Below, in pieces: positions 36,144 to 45,167 of a DNA stretch of 64,000 bases. The stretch covers positions 1 through 64,000 of the forward strand of contig QCJW01000004.1 of the NCBI GenBank assembly GCA_003215775.1, read 5' to 3'. Position 1 is the first letter of the stretch. The number at the start of each line of letters is the position of its first letter. The notes beneath the pieces were generated by a model, which saw only the letters and a list, made by a program, of their open reading frames with translations, did no database searches and was not told the origin of the DNA. A program made the translations under genes and the position numbers. The stretch comes from Prochlorococcus sp. AG-409-G20 (GTDB lineage: Bacteria > Cyanobacteriota > Cyanobacteriia > PCC-6307 > Cyanobiaceae).

Positions 36144-36911
36144 GTGAAATCTCTTTCAACAGAATTGCTTACTAGGGTGCCGGAATTGGAATCTGCTTCA
36201 GGGTCACTTTCTTCTATGCAAGCTACTTCTCCTAGTCCATCTAAGGTGCTTGTAGTAGAGCCTCATCCAACTCTTCGCACAGTGTTGGTTCAACGTTTGC
36301 GACAGGATGGTCATTTGGCTGCTGCTGTAGCCACTGCCTTGGAAGCCGTTGATCTATGTAGAGATCAAACTCCAGATCTCTTGATTAGCGCAGAATTGCT
36401 AGAGAAAACCTCTGCTATTCGTCTTTCACAACAATTAGGTTGTTCAGTCATTGTTTTGACAGCTCAAACTGGAGTTGAGCCTTTGGTCGCACTCTTAAAT
36501 GAAGGTGCTGATGATGTTCTCAGAAAGCCCTTTGGTCTTGAGGAGTTAGCTGCTCGCTGTAGAACTCTTTTGAAAAGAGGGCGCATAGGATTGCAAGAAC
36601 GAGTGGCTGTAGGACCTCTTGAAGTTCATTTGCTCCTTCGCCAAGTAACACTCAGGGAGAAGCCTGTTGAATTAAGTCCACGAGAATTCGCACTTCTTTG
36701 TGCACTCCTTATGCCTCCAGGGATGGTTAGGAGCCGTCAGGAGCTTTTGAGGATGGCTTGGCCACCATTTAGCGGAGGTCCGCGTTCAGTTGATACTCAA
36801 GTCTTGACTTTGAGAAGGAAACTTGAGCAGGCTGGTTTAGGAGAAGGTGGAGGGATAACTACTGTTCGTCAGCAGGGTTATCGATTTAGTTTGGATAATT
36901 TGCAATCTTAA
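36144..36911 (+). CDS. OmpR-type DNA-binding regulator with a phospho-acceptor-less receiver domain
   Basis: A 255-residue response-regulator-like protein. The receiver domain (about 33-145) lacks the usual acidic pair (VLVVEPHPTL at 35-44 where a DD pair is expected) and the phosphorylatable Asp (TPDLLISAELLEK, Ala83 in its place), but keeps Thr106 (VLTAQTG) and Lys128 (LRKPF). The C-terminal winged helix (about 150-250) is intact with LSPREFALLCALL, DTQVLTLRRKLEQ and TTVRQQGYRFS. It should bind DNA independently of classic phosphorylation. The start is GTG 36144; an internal ATG at 36216 could also serve. Target genes unknown. No kinase is nearby. Confidence 0.85.
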   Translation: MKSLSTELLTRVPELESASGSLSSMQATSPSPSKVLVVEPHPTLRTVLVQRLRQDGHLAAAVATALEAVDLCRDQTPDLLISAELLEKTSAIRLSQQLGCSVIVLTAQTGVEPLVALLNEGADDVLRKPFGLEELAARCRTLLKRGRIGLQERVAVGPLEVHLLLRQVTLREKPVELSPREFALLCALLMPPGMVRSRQELLRMAWPPFSGGPRSVDTQVLTLRRKLEQAGLGEGGGITTVRQQGYRFSLDNLQS

Positions 36912-36934
36912 AAATATTATTTTGTAATTTACCT

Positions 36935-38497
36935 TTATTTAGGAAGCGACCAGCTATTCATCCCTAATTCAGAGCCTATTTTGTGAGCACATGCAAAGCC
37001 ACTGAAGGCAACAGCATTAAGCCCTTGCCCAGGGAAACATGAATCTCCTACGCAATAGAGATTTTTTATTGCCGTTGTATTAAATGGCATTCTTAATAAT
37101 CCTGGGAGTTTCCTAGCAGGTATCGGGCCATAACTTCCTTGAAAACGCCCTAGAAAGCGTCGATGGCTTCGAGGTGTTCCAACTTCTTTAAGACTTATTG
37201 CGTTACTTATTCCTGGAATTACTCTTTCAATCTTTTTAATAAGAAGATCTGAATCCTTTTTCTTTTTGTTGGCATATTCAGATGGAGAAAGGTTCTCCCA
37301 ATTTGACATTGAAGAAGGAGTGAATGTGTGGACAATATGATTGCCTTTTGGGGCTAGTGAAGGATCTAGAAGGGTAGGTATAGATATAAATATCACAGAT
37401 TGTTCTTTATCCATATCTTCCCACCTATCTAGAATTAGGTGATGGCAATCAAAAGTCTTAGGAATTACTTCATCCTTTACTCCTAAATGAAGTGAAAGAA
37501 ATGAAGGTGAAGGAATATAATGTTTTCTCCATTCTTTCTCGGATTTGGGAACATTAGGTTTCTCTACAAGAGATTTCTTTGAATTGTCACCACCAAAAGT
37601 ATCCCATCTTGTGGCATTAGAAATGATTTTCTGAGCATAGATTCGTTCTCCACTAGAAAGCTCTACTCCGACAGCTTTATTCTTTTCTATTAAAATCTTA
37701 CTTACGTTTGATTTATATCTTATTTCTCCTCCATGTTTTCTTAATCCGTTCACAAGTTTCTCAGCTATAACACCAACTCCACCTTTTGGATAGTTTATTC
37801 CTCCAGCATGTCTATCAGAAAAGACCATGCCAGCATTTATCATCGGAGTCAAAGGTGCTGGCATTACAGACCAACAGAAACATTCGATATCAATAAATTT
37901 CAAAAGTAGAGGATCTTGGATATATTTCCTTGCCACTTCCCCAGCATTAGTTGGTAGCCACCGCGCTAAACCAAGACATGCCAATGGTGATTTGAAAAAT
38001 ACCTTAGCTAAATAAATGGGGTCTTCAATTGAAAGCAAAGGCATTGAATCTAGACAATTAAATACATTCCAACAGGTATCATAAAATTTTCTTATTCCTT
38101 TTTCTTCATGAGGAAATATTTCAGTTAGATTGTTTATAAATAAATCATAATCTCTTGCTACACTAATATTTAAGTTGTTTGGTAAATGGTATGATAACTG
38201 AACTGGATCTGGTATCGTTTCGCATTTCTCTTTAACATCATTTAAAGCACGTGTTAATAAGTTTGTATAACCTTTTTCTCCAAAGCCAAAAATCATAGAA
38301 GCTCCTACGTCGAATGTATAACCTTTCCTTGAAAAGGAGCCTCCACTGCCACCAGGTATAAGGTAACGCTCTAGAACAAGCACTCGTGCTCCTTTGGCGG
38401 CAAGTTGAGTTGAAGTTATAAGGCCGCCAAGGCCAGAACCTATAACGATCGCATCCCAAAGTTCGGGTGTTGAGTTTTTATCTCTTGGAGAATCCAT
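36935..38497 (-). CDS. crtH: Carotene isomerase CrtH (CRTISO)
   Basis: FAD-dependent carotenoid cis-trans isomerase of 520 residues that converts poly-cis-lycopene to all-trans-lycopene. The dinucleotide-binding motif is VIGSGLGGLITSTQLAAKG (near 17-35), followed by LERYLIPGGSGGSF and DVGASMIFGFG. The C-terminal FAD/substrate motif is CVGDSCFPGQGLNAVAFSG. The similarity to CrtI-type desaturases is general, but PGGSGGSFSRKGYTFDVG is the CrtH pattern. It lies on the minus strand next to trmFO and converges with the regulator gene. Confidence 0.92.
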   Translation of the reverse strand: MDSPRDKNSTPELWDAIVIGSGLGGLITSTQLAAKGARVLVLERYLIPGGSGGSFSRKGYTFDVGASMIFGFGEKGYTNLLTRALNDVKEKCETIPDPVQLSYHLPNNLNISVARDYDLFINNLTEIFPHEEKGIRKFYDTCWNVFNCLDSMPLLSIEDPIYLAKVFFKSPLACLGLARWLPTNAGEVARKYIQDPLLLKFIDIECFCWSVMPAPLTPMINAGMVFSDRHAGGINYPKGGVGVIAEKLVNGLRKHGGEIRYKSNVSKILIEKNKAVGVELSSGERIYAQKIISNATRWDTFGGDNSKKSLVEKPNVPKSEKEWRKHYIPSPSFLSLHLGVKDEVIPKTFDCHHLILDRWEDMDKEQSVIFISIPTLLDPSLAPKGNHIVHTFTPSSMSNWENLSPSEYANKKKKDSDLLIKKIERVIPGISNAISLKEVGTPRSHRRFLGRFQGSYGPIPARKLPGLLRMPFNTTAIKNLYCVGDSCFPGQGLNAVAFSGFACAHKIGSELGMNSWSLPK

Positions 38498-38577
38498 AAA
38501 GAAATGTCAGGAAGGAAATAATCGAGATTCTGTTTCCAGTTGGTGATTTGAAATTGTTTTAATAGAAAGCAATATAT

Positions 38578-39948
38578 CTAAGTCAGTGCTTCTTTTGTCT
38601 CTGAAATAGCATTTAGTGCTCTATCTCTGTATGCCCCGTAACGAGAACGTTTATTACGAATCTTTTTCTTGAGTTCAGGCAAGATTCCGAAATTGGCAGG
38701 CATAGGTTGGAAATCTGTTTTTGCATTTCTAGATTTGTCGCCATCAGTAATGAAATTAGTTAGTGCTCCTATCATTGTTGTTTGAGGGAGTGATATTGGT
38801 TTTTTGCCCATAGCAATAAGTGCTGCATTTCTGCCTGCAAGCCATCCTCCTGCAGCTGCTGCAGCGTATCCTTCTGTTCCTGTTATCTGACCTGCGGCAA
38901 GAAGATTAGAACGTTCTATAAATTGAAGGGTTGGTTTTAAAAGTTTTGGTGATTCAAGAAATGTATTTCGATGCATTACCCCAAATCGAACAAATTCTGC
39001 ATTCTCAAGTCCTGGAATCATTTTGAAAATACGTTTTTGTTCGCTCCATTTCAGATTTGTTTGAAAGCCAACCATGTTCCAAAGCCTGCCTGACTTGTCT
39101 TCTTGTCTTAGTTGAACTATTGCGTGTGCTCTTTTGTTTCGTCTAATTACTAAATCATTCAGATCACCCCAACGAGGATCCCATATGCCAATTGGTTTCA
39201 TTGGACCAAATCTCATTGTTTCTTCTCCTCTTCTTGCTAGCTCTTCAATTGGCAAGCAACCTTCAAAGAATTTTGCAGATTCTTTCTCAAATGCTTTTAG
39301 ATCACATTGGTTTGCTTCTAGTAATTCATTTCGGAAAGTCTGGTATTGATCTTTGTCTAAAGGGCAATTTATGTAGTCTGCATCCCCTTTGTCATATCTA
39401 CTAGCTCGGAAAGCTTTTGATAAGTCTATGCTTTCACCTTCAATAATTGGACTAGCAGCATCAAAAAAATGGCATTCGTCAAGCCCCGTAAATTTTCTAA
39501 GATTCTGCGCTAAGTCTTCACTGGTAAGAGGACCAGTCGCAACTATTGCGACTTCGTCTTTGTTAGGTAAAGCTTTGAATTCTTCTCTTCTAATCTTTAT
39601 TAATGGATTTGAAGAAAGTTTTTGAGTTAGTTCTTTGCTGAATTGTCCTCTATCAACAGCCAGTGCTCCCCCAGCAGGCACAGCATGTTTATCTGCGGTA
39701 TTAATTATTAATGAATTTAAAGACCTAAGTTCCTGTTGTAATAGCCCAGCAGCTCTATCACTGCTTTTTGAGCCAAAGCTATTGCTACAAACAAGCTCTG
39801 CAAAATCAGTGCTGTGGTGAGCAGGGGACTTTTTTGCAGGGCGCATTTCATAGAGTGTTACACGTACACCAAGACTTGCGGCTTGCCAGGCTGCTTCTGT
39901 ACCAGCCAAACCTGCGCCAATTACAACTACTGATGGTTCTGAACTCAA
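38578..39948 (-). CDS. trmFO: Methylenetetrahydrofolate-tRNA-(uracil-5-)-methyltransferase TrmFO
   Basis: FAD-dependent enzyme of 456 residues that makes ribothymidine at position 54 of tRNA with methylene-THF. FAD motif [19 protein letters not shown] (near 7-25), [22 protein letters not shown] with the Cys proposed in catalysis, and the C-terminal [18 protein letters not shown]. Length and motifs are typical for the Gram-positive/cyanobacterial type. It is 80 bp upstream of crtH on the same strand. Confidence 0.95.
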   Translation of the reverse strand: MSSEPSVVVIGAGLAGTEAAWQAASLGVRVTLYEMRPAKKSPAHHSTDFAELVCSNSFGSKSSDRAAGLLQQELRSLNSLIINTADKHAVPAGGALAVDRGQFSKELTQKLSSNPLIKIRREEFKALPNKDEVAIVATGPLTSEDLAQNLRKFTGLDECHFFDAASPIIEGESIDLSKAFRASRYDKGDADYINCPLDKDQYQTFRNELLEANQCDLKAFEKESAKFFEGCLPIEELARRGEETMRFGPMKPIGIWDPRWGDLNDLVIRRNKRAHAIVQLRQEDKSGRLWNMVGFQTNLKWSEQKRIFKMIPGLENAEFVRFGVMHRNTFLESPKLLKPTLQFIERSNLLAAGQITGTEGYAAAAAGGWLAGRNAALIAMGKKPISLPQTTMIGALTNFITDGDKSRNAKTDFQPMPANFGILPELKKKIRNKRSRYGAYRDRALNAISETKEALT

Positions 39949-40055
39949 GAGAAAGTCAGGTTTTCTTTCTAGAGCCTAATAATTAATTTGGTTTCCAACC
40001 CAACAAAGGTCTTTTGCAGGCGGATTTAGCTTCATTTTTGAATTAGTTAGGCAGA

Positions 40056-40175
40056 TTAGTTGAAGGGGTTTTTGCCATCAAAGAACTTGTTAGCTTGCTG
40101 TCTAGCAGGCTTTTGAATGTTGAAGGTCGCCCATGCAAGAGCTGCAACAACAGGTAGAAGAACAAAAAGGATCAT
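40056..40175 (-). CDS. psbY: Photosystem II protein PsbY
   Basis: A 39-residue single-span membrane protein. The hydrophobic span begins at residue 2 ([19 protein letters not shown]) and ends in a charged stroma- or lumen-facing tail ([19 protein letters not shown]). The [14 protein letters not shown] motif, with the Trp and the Asn-Ile at the membrane edge, is the PsbY pattern as I know it. PsbY is a peripheral PSII subunit near cytochrome b559. Too short for routine gene calling; start at 40175 from the first ATG. Confidence 0.75.
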   Translation of the reverse strand: MILFVLLPVVAALAWATFNIQKPARQQANKFFDGKNPFN

Positions 40176-40389
40176 GATTGATCAGGGAGCGTTGCTGAGA
40201 GAGTTTAGATAATAATGCCTTGAAAGCGCTAATGACTTAAGCAGTTGACCTAATTCCCTTAATAGATATATGCAGCTATTGGGCCAGCCTGCTGACTGTC
40301 TAACTGTGATCAAAGTCACGCATGCTTTAAATGAAGATCATCAACGTGATAATTTTCTTCAGGGTGTTTAATAGGCATCTTCAAATTAA

Positions 40390-40461
40390 GGGTCGCTAGC
40401 TCAGCGGTAGAGCATCCGGCTTTTAACCGGCTGGTCCTGAGTTCGAATCTCAGGCGACCCA
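40390..40461 (+). tRNA. trnK: tRNA-Lys (anticodon UUU)
   Basis: A full cloverleaf can be folded: acceptor stem GGGTCGC / GCGACCC, D arm with AGCTCAGCGGTAGAGC, anticodon arm CCGGC-TTTTAAC-CGG... giving loop CT-TTT-AA (anticodon UUU, Lys), and T arm CTGAG-TTCGAAT-CTCAG. Position 40461 is the discriminator A. CCA is not encoded. It marks the left edge of the accessory-looking region 40.5-50.7 kb. Confidence 0.95.
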
Positions 40462-40484
40462 TATTCATTTGATTCAATAATTAA

Positions 40485-40604
40485 ATGATTTTTGGACTAA
40501 CAAAGAAACAATTGATTGGTTGGGGAATTTTTGCAACGACTTTGAAAATAGTTGTTGGGTATTGGCTGATTAGTCATTTAGGTTTTCACCTCACCGGAAC
40601 TTAG
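40485..40604 (+). CDS. Small membrane protein, unknown function
   Basis: A 39-residue ORF starting 24 bp after the tRNA: MIFGLTKKQLIGWGIF start, then one hydrophobic span (about 12-33, ending with WLISHLG) and a short tail. Basic residues at 7-8 before the span suggest inward N-terminus. There is no Shine-Dalgarno, which is common in this genus. Coding status rests on its clean single-span design, so it could still be chance. Confidence 0.4.
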   Translation: MIFGLTKKQLIGWGIFATTLKIVVGYWLISHLGFHLTGT

Positions 40605-40879
40605 AACTCTTATCACTATTCAATAATTGTTTAAATATAGATTCCAAATTTTAAGATACTTAATAGTAGTAATGTTCTTACTTTTTGAAAGAGGATTTAA
40701 TTATTCCCTTGACTAACCTTGCTAGTGGACGCTTATTGCTATAACATTGATGGTTGATTATGGCTATTGAATTAAGACTCAAAGTTTTAATTTATGATAT
40801 TTTGAAGATCTATTTGTAGTATTTTGTTTTTAATTAGACATTAACAAATGATGATCTAAGTTAAAGAAAGATAAGTTTC

Positions 40880-41071
40880 TTAAGGTAAATTCATATATTC
40901 GTTAAATGTACGATTTGCCCAATGATTTATAGAGATAGATCGGTTGATTGAATCGTCTCTATTAGATATCGTTCTCTCTCGGAGTTCCTTGGGCTTGTGA
41001 CCTAATACATTTGAGAAACCTTTAACAGAAGGTCTTTGGGGCCAAAATTTGCTCATGCAAGAATGATTCAC
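40880..41071 (-). CDS. Small basic protein, unknown function
   Basis: A 63-residue ORF (57 residues if the internal Met6 at 41056 is used). Composition is balanced, with SKFWPQRPSVKGF, KPKELRERTISNRDDS and a C-terminal SISINHWANRTFNEYM. It is not low-complexity and is rich in Arg, Asn and Trp, which argues for a real small protein. I do not recognise a family. The gap on its left (40605-40879) shows no gene or clear structure. Confidence 0.45.
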   Translation of the reverse strand: MNHSCMSKFWPQRPSVKGFSNVLGHKPKELRERTISNRDDSINRSISINHWANRTFNEYMNLP

Positions 41072-41165
41072 TTCTTAAATTAAGCAAGTAATTCCGTTTA
41101 AAGCCATCCCAATAGAGTGGAAATGTCTCTAATTAAACACATATTTTCTTATCTTTATACTTTTT

Positions 41166-41924
41166 TTAGATGATTACACGCATAAGCAGAGAGGCGCCCA
41201 TTAGTACAGATAAGACCTCAAATGATGTTTTTACTAACTTACTTCCTTTGACTAGTGAGAAATGTGCACCCAGATATCCTCCTATTATTGAGCCTGTGAT
41301 TAATGCTGGCAGCCACATCCACTTTATATCTCCGTTAATCCCAAATACTATTGCACCTGTTCCATTCCAAAAAAGTCCAACTAAAATAAGTGTGTGTGCT
41401 ACGGCCTTCGCATAAGACAAGCCGAACCAACTGACCAGCCAAAGAGTTACAAACAAACCAGTGCCTGAGCTTAAAGAACCATTAAGTAAGCCAATAATAA
41501 ATATAACTATTCCTCCTATTGTTTGCCTTTTGATATTCTGCCTTACTTTTAACTCATGAGTCCCTAGATTAGGTCTCCCTATGGAATATAATCCAATTAA
41601 AAGTGTTAATAGTCCTAATAATGTTGTTGTTATATTCTCGGGAATTGACAATACAATTTTAGCACCTATCCAAACTCCAGGCAGTCCAGTAATTAGTAAT
41701 ATAAATACTAAATTTGGGTCGATTTCTTTTTCCTTGGAGTGTCGAAGTGCTGCTCCTAGACCAAGAGCAACACTTGCGATTTTATGTGTACCAAGTGCAA
41801 TTGGTAATGGGAGTCCTAAGAGAATTAATGCTGGCAGTTGAACTAAACCAGCTCCTCCTCCTGCAATTGCTGATAGAAGATTTGCAAATAATGAAATAGT
41901 TAATAGATATAATTGAATTGTCAT
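41166..41924 (-). CDS. TSUP family (TauE/SafE) membrane permease
   Basis: A 252-residue integral membrane protein with about seven to eight hydrophobic segments in two halves. The family-typical N-terminal motif is SAIAGGGAGLVQLPALILLGLP (split: AIAGGGAGLVQLPAL at about 19-33), repeated in the second half as GLLNGSLSSGTGLFVTLWLV. TauE/SafE proteins export sulphite, sulphoacetate or other organic anions; the substrate here cannot be inferred. It stands alone, with 65-bp flanks to the small ORF on its right. Confidence 0.88.
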   Translation of the reverse strand: MTIQLYLLTISLFANLLSAIAGGGAGLVQLPALILLGLPLPIALGTHKIASVALGLGAALRHSKEKEIDPNLVFILLITGLPGVWIGAKIVLSIPENITTTLLGLLTLLIGLYSIGRPNLGTHELKVRQNIKRQTIGGIVIFIIGLLNGSLSSGTGLFVTLWLVSWFGLSYAKAVAHTLILVGLFWNGTGAIVFGINGDIKWMWLPALITGSIIGGYLGAHFSLVKGSKLVKTSFEVLSVLMGASLLMRVII

Positions 41925-41993
41925 TTCTTGATCATATAATTTAAGAATTTATTTTTATGTAAACTATTTAATTTGGTTGCTAATATTAATAGA

Positions 41994-42128
41994 TTATCTT
42001 TTTACATCATGAGCACAACCATCTCCCTTATAGTCTTCACTATCGTAATATCCATTCCTAGTACCGAAATAAACAGTTACAAGTACAAAAGGAACAGAAG
42101 CCCATAGTAAGAAATTTGATAGAATCAT
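41994..42128 (-). CDS. Small membrane protein with YFGTRNGYYDS motif
   Basis: A 44-residue protein: one N-terminal span (ILSNFLLWASVPFVLVTVYF, residues 2-21), then a polar tail GTRNGYYDSEDYKGDGCAHD. The tail composition, with repeated Tyr, Asp and Gly, looks selected and is reminiscent of conserved picocyanobacterial small proteins I have seen, though I cannot name it. Start at 42128 from the first ATG; ends TAA at 41994. It points away from the following 297-bp gap. Confidence 0.55.
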   Translation of the reverse strand: MILSNFLLWASVPFVLVTVYFGTRNGYYDSEDYKGDGCAHDVKR

Positions 42129-42425
42129 GCGCAGGCTTCTGATCTTGATTGTTTGTCCAAATAATGTACACGCTTTCCAAGAGAAAAACTAGTTTTATTT
42201 TTATTTCCTTTTAAAAAGATTTGTTATCTCTTTTATAAGCCCTTACAAGTGATGAGTTACTTAGAGGAATCTTCTTAAAATCAATCTCTGGAAAAGAGAT
42301 TATTCTCTTTACTCTAATCTTGTTCTGAATGACATAATTTAGAAATTACTTTATAATTATTTTACTTTGAGATATCTATTTTGGAGTTTTAGCACTCATA
42401 ACAATCACTTCAGAACATCTAAAAA

Positions 42426-42752
42426 ATGGAAAGGAATAATCCAAAGCAAGCAATTACCAAGACCAAATCTCCTCGGCTATGGAAATGGACTGAGCCATTA
42501 TCTTCCTTAACTGTTATCCCTCCTTCAAAGACTCAAAGGCTGTCTCAACAAGCGAAGTTAGCAAATATTGATGCAGAGAGAGCTATGGCTAGAGCTTATC
42601 AGTCAGAATTAGTTAGAGTTCGAGATATTTGTGAGGCTCTCTTTAAATCAGGAAGAGCGCTTAGGTTTAGCTTGGCAAGTTCATTAAGGCAGATTTACTT
42701 GAGAGTTGAGGCAGGTCGCCGAGATTTTGAACCAGGTTACAGAAACAGGTAA
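42426..42752 (+). CDS. Small basic protein, unknown function
   Basis: A 108-residue protein, basic throughout. Charged or polar N-terminus (MERNNPKQAITKTKSPRLW), then a long amphipathic helical part (ERAMARAYQSELVRVRDICEALF) and SLRQIYLRVEAGRRDFEPGYRNR at the end. No signal peptide or membrane span. The helix-rich basic nature suits RNA/DNA or complex binding, but I do not recognise a family. Preceded by a 297-bp AT-rich gap with a 7-bp hairpin at about 42283-42301. Confidence 0.6.
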   Translation: MERNNPKQAITKTKSPRLWKWTEPLSSLTVIPPSKTQRLSQQAKLANIDAERAMARAYQSELVRVRDICEALFKSGRALRFSLASSLRQIYLRVEAGRRDFEPGYRNR

Positions 42753-42934
42753 TCTTTCAGTATTTGTTTTGATTACTTTTCTGATCAAAGAATGGTTTTA
42801 TTGGGAATGCTAAACATTTCAGATTTATTTCTTTGAATTTACTTGGTTTTAAGCCAATCTAGTTTTCTTTTATCCTCGGACTCTTGTCTATTGGTGTTCA
42901 TTTGCGCTAAAAAGAACTGATAAACACTTAAAAG

Positions 42935-43153
42935 ATGACTATGACACCAAGAGAGATGATTCGGGCTCATGCATATCCTGTCCTTGCAACTATTAGCACC
43001 GTGAGTTTGGTAATGATCTCTGCTTCTCTAGTCCCAGTATCCAAATGGACACGTAGTCAAAATGACTGTATTGAGAGAACTTTCAGAATCGATGGGAAAA
43101 ACAATGCGGGCATCCCCACTAAAGTCTGGAGCTGCAATGGTGGAGGAGATTAG
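42935..43153 (+). CDS. Small membrane-anchored protein, unknown function
   Basis: A 72-residue protein with one hydrophobic stretch (AYPVLATISTVSLVMISASLV, about 13-33; longer than usual written here as AYPVLATISTVSLVMISAS) and a polar outer part containing two Cys (DCIERTF and WSCNGGGD). The pairing of Cys after the membrane span suggests a lumenal or periplasmic disulphide. MTMTPREMIRAHAY start at 42935. I do not recognise a family; the composition is not random. Confidence 0.6.
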   Translation: MTMTPREMIRAHAYPVLATISTVSLVMISASLVPVSKWTRSQNDCIERTFRIDGKNNAGIPTKVWSCNGGGD

Positions 43154-43264
43154 GACCACAACTAATGACTACATTAAGTATTGCTGACTTTTAGTTTTAA
43201 ATTTCAGAATTTAAATTTTTAGATGTAAAAATTACGTTAAAGTAAATGTAGGTAGGAATCCAGG

Positions 43265-43615
43265 ATGAATAACAAACAATCTTTAGTTAAAGAGAAGGTT
43301 GATTTACTTGTTAAGTCACTTGATGGAGCTGAAACAACAAATCAGGCCTTAGCTGATTGCGACTCTGCTGAGAGAATGATAGATCTACTATTAGACCAAG
43401 CTCGAAAGAATGAGCTTAATTTAACCAAAGATGACTTATTAAAGACACCACCTATTCGTGATTGGATTTGGTATAAAAATGGTGGAGCATTAGTTACTGT
43501 TGGTGATGGAATTCCTCGTTATCAGCAAGACAAGAACTCAGGCAATCTTCTCTATATAGGAGGTGGACTTGTAATAGCTCTTCTTTTTATATTTGGTATG
43601 ATTGCAGGATTCTAA
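43265..43615 (+). CDS. C-terminally anchored small protein, unknown function
   Basis: A 116-residue protein: an N-terminal helical, charged part (VKEKVDLLVKSLDGAE, ERMIDLLLDQARKN), a middle with TPPIRDWIWYKNGGALVTVGDGIPRY and a single C-terminal membrane span (YIGGGLVIALLFIFGMIAG, about 95-114). It is tail-anchored in layout. The helical N-part faintly recalls Nif11-type leaders but lacks the family motif, so I do not assign it. A short hairpin with T-run follows at about 43630-43649. Confidence 0.6.
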   Translation: MNNKQSLVKEKVDLLVKSLDGAETTNQALADCDSAERMIDLLLDQARKNELNLTKDDLLKTPPIRDWIWYKNGGALVTVGDGIPRYQQDKNSGNLLYIGGGLVIALLFIFGMIAGF

Positions 43616-43970
43616 CTAAAAGATAGTTTCTCAGAGTGAGTTATTTTTTGTATTTATAATAGATCTTTAAGTCTTATTCCAAGCGGTAATTCACAAATAA
43701 AAGAAACTTAATTCTTACTATAAATTATCTATTTCTCTAGTAGACCTTACTCAAATTATAAACTGATATTGCTCAGTACTTTTTATCTTCATGTTGAAGT
43801 TTTAACTAATAGCTAGATTTAACCTCTTGACTTTCTATTATAACCTTTTTATTGGATTCTTCAGTAGTTACTTGCCAAATGTTATAAAGTTGTTAATTAT
43901 TCAACTCATAGCATTTTATCTTTCCATTTGAACTATAATAAAAAAATATAGATACTTTGGTTCATAGGAA
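43616..43970. other. 355-bp AT-rich stretch without a recognised gene
   Basis: No convincing ORF. A weak terminator-like element (CTCA-GAG-TGAG then TTATTTTTT, 43630-43649) directly follows the tail-anchored protein gene. The remainder is AT-rich with no strong repeats or hairpins that I can see. Confidence 0.4.
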
Positions 43971-44126
43971 ATGTCCTTTGCAACTTCTGTTGTTGTTTGG
44001 TTAATGATCATTTTTCTTTTTGCGTTGCTAGCTTCTATTTTTTTGATATACCGCAATCGTATTACATCAATACGAGAACAAAATAACTCATATACAAATA
44101 ATAGTATTGATAAAAGAGGATTTTAG
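43971..44126 (+). CDS. Small membrane protein, unknown function
   Basis: A 51-residue ORF: MSFATSVVVWLMIIFLFALL gives a strong membrane span (about 4-26), then IYRNRITSIREQNNSYTNN as a polar tail. A GGAA sequence lies just before the ATG. The sharp split between a span and a basic tail, typical of picocyanobacterial mini-proteins, supports it, but nothing else does. Confidence 0.4.
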   Translation: MSFATSVVVWLMIIFLFALLASIFLIYRNRITSIREQNNSYTNNSIDKRGF

Positions 44127-44623
44127 TAAATCCCCTAAGGAGCAAGTTTCTCTATTCAGTCAGTCAACCTTTCCTAAGCTAAAGCCATACTTTAATCACT
44201 CTAGACCAGTAATTATTATTATAATGATAGCTTTTTCCTACCTATATAAAATCATAGAATCCATTAAAATACAAAGTCAGATACTTATTGCAATATACAT
44301 ATGCTTTATAACTTGATCATAAAAATATTTTACAAAAGCTAGTATAAAGTTATTGAAATCTAATTTTAAATTAGCTAATTCCTGGAATTATTTACTTGTT
44401 ACTGTTTTTTACTTGTTTTGAATAGCTTTTCTTTCGTCACCTGCTTCTTTACAACTTGTGATTCTTTTAAGGCTATGGCAAAGCAGCAAATGCGTTGCTA
44501 TCTGTTCGTTTGCTTGCTACTCAAAATCAAGACTACTCAATAAGTCATGTGAAATCGCAGAGATTATTAGCAATCCTTTCCTCTCCCTAATAAAGTAAGC
44601 GAATAATTTGCAAGGAAAACGCT
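44127..44623. other. 497-bp stretch without a supported gene
   Basis: One short TTG-started ORF (44107-44316) is not accepted (see rejected items). A palindrome CTAATTT-T-AAATTAG occurs at 44360-44374. Otherwise the stretch is AT-rich with no tRNA, no repeat array and no clear promoter that I can assign. The right end carries the AAGGAAAA ribosome site for the next gene. Confidence 0.35.
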
Positions 44624-44917
44624 TTGGTTAATGACAAGGCCCTGCTCAAGGAAGTAACTAAAGAGCTTTGGCAATCAGTTAAAAAACTCCGCCCTGATCT
44701 AGAAAAAGAACCTAGGATGCAACTCGTCCTCAAAGCTTTGATCACTATTGGCGATCTCCCCAACCCTATTGAGGCCGCAATGGTGGTAGGGGTTTGCTTA
44801 GAAATGGAAGATGAGCAAACTACTAGTAAGCAAGTAGAAAGTAAGACTGCTTCGCAATCCAGTGAAAGTAGTGATGGTAAAAGAATAGTTAGGAGACGTT
44901 CAACGGCATCGAGTTAA
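44624..44917 (+). CDS. Small protein with disordered basic tail, unknown function
   Basis: A 97-residue protein that begins with TTG at 44624, preceded by a good AAGGAAAA ribosome site at about 44611-44618. The N-terminal two thirds is helical (LLKEVTKELWQSVKKLRPDLE, then MQLVLKALITIGDLPNPIEAAMVVG), and the tail is Ser/Lys/Arg-rich, ending RRRSTASS. No ATG is in frame nearby, which makes TTG likely. Not a family I recognise. The disordered basic tail suggests nucleic acid contact. Confidence 0.6.
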   Translation: MVNDKALLKEVTKELWQSVKKLRPDLEKEPRMQLVLKALITIGDLPNPIEAAMVVGVCLEMEDEQTTSKQVESKTASQSSESSDGKRIVRRRSTASS

Positions 44918-44973
44918 GGCATTTAGTATTCCCAAAATAACTTTTCTATAGAGCATATAGCCTAATCTAACTT

Positions 44974-45093
44974 ATGTTAATACAACTTGTAAGTCACTCA
45001 CTGCCTTTTATCTCTTTTATTTTGCTACTTATTATAGTTATCTATGGCAGGCGGTTATTATTAGAAAAAAGTGATAATAATAATATTTCTTGA
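44974..45093 (+). CDS. Possible small membrane protein
   Basis: A 39-residue ORF, MLIQLVSHSLPFISFILLLI, one membrane span then GRRLLLEKSDNNNIS. It could be a real mini-protein or chance in AT-rich sequence. No ribosome site or promoter is evident. Confidence 0.25.
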   Translation: MLIQLVSHSLPFISFILLLIIVIYGRRLLLEKSDNNNIS

Positions 45094-45167
45094 CATATCG
45101 ATTAGTGATTCGTCAACTTAGGATTGTCTTTTTGCTTACAACTTTATAGTCTACATATACCTACTAT

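Noticed and set aside
40605-40879. AT-rich gap with a possible 19-aa ORF (MAIELRLKV start)
   Set aside because: Too short and no structure or promoter could be argued; nothing supported here.
44107-44316. 69-aa TTG-started ORF
   Set aside because: No ribosome site, weak start, overlaps the 51-aa ORF and is Ile/Tyr-rich as expected from AT-rich sequence; not supported.
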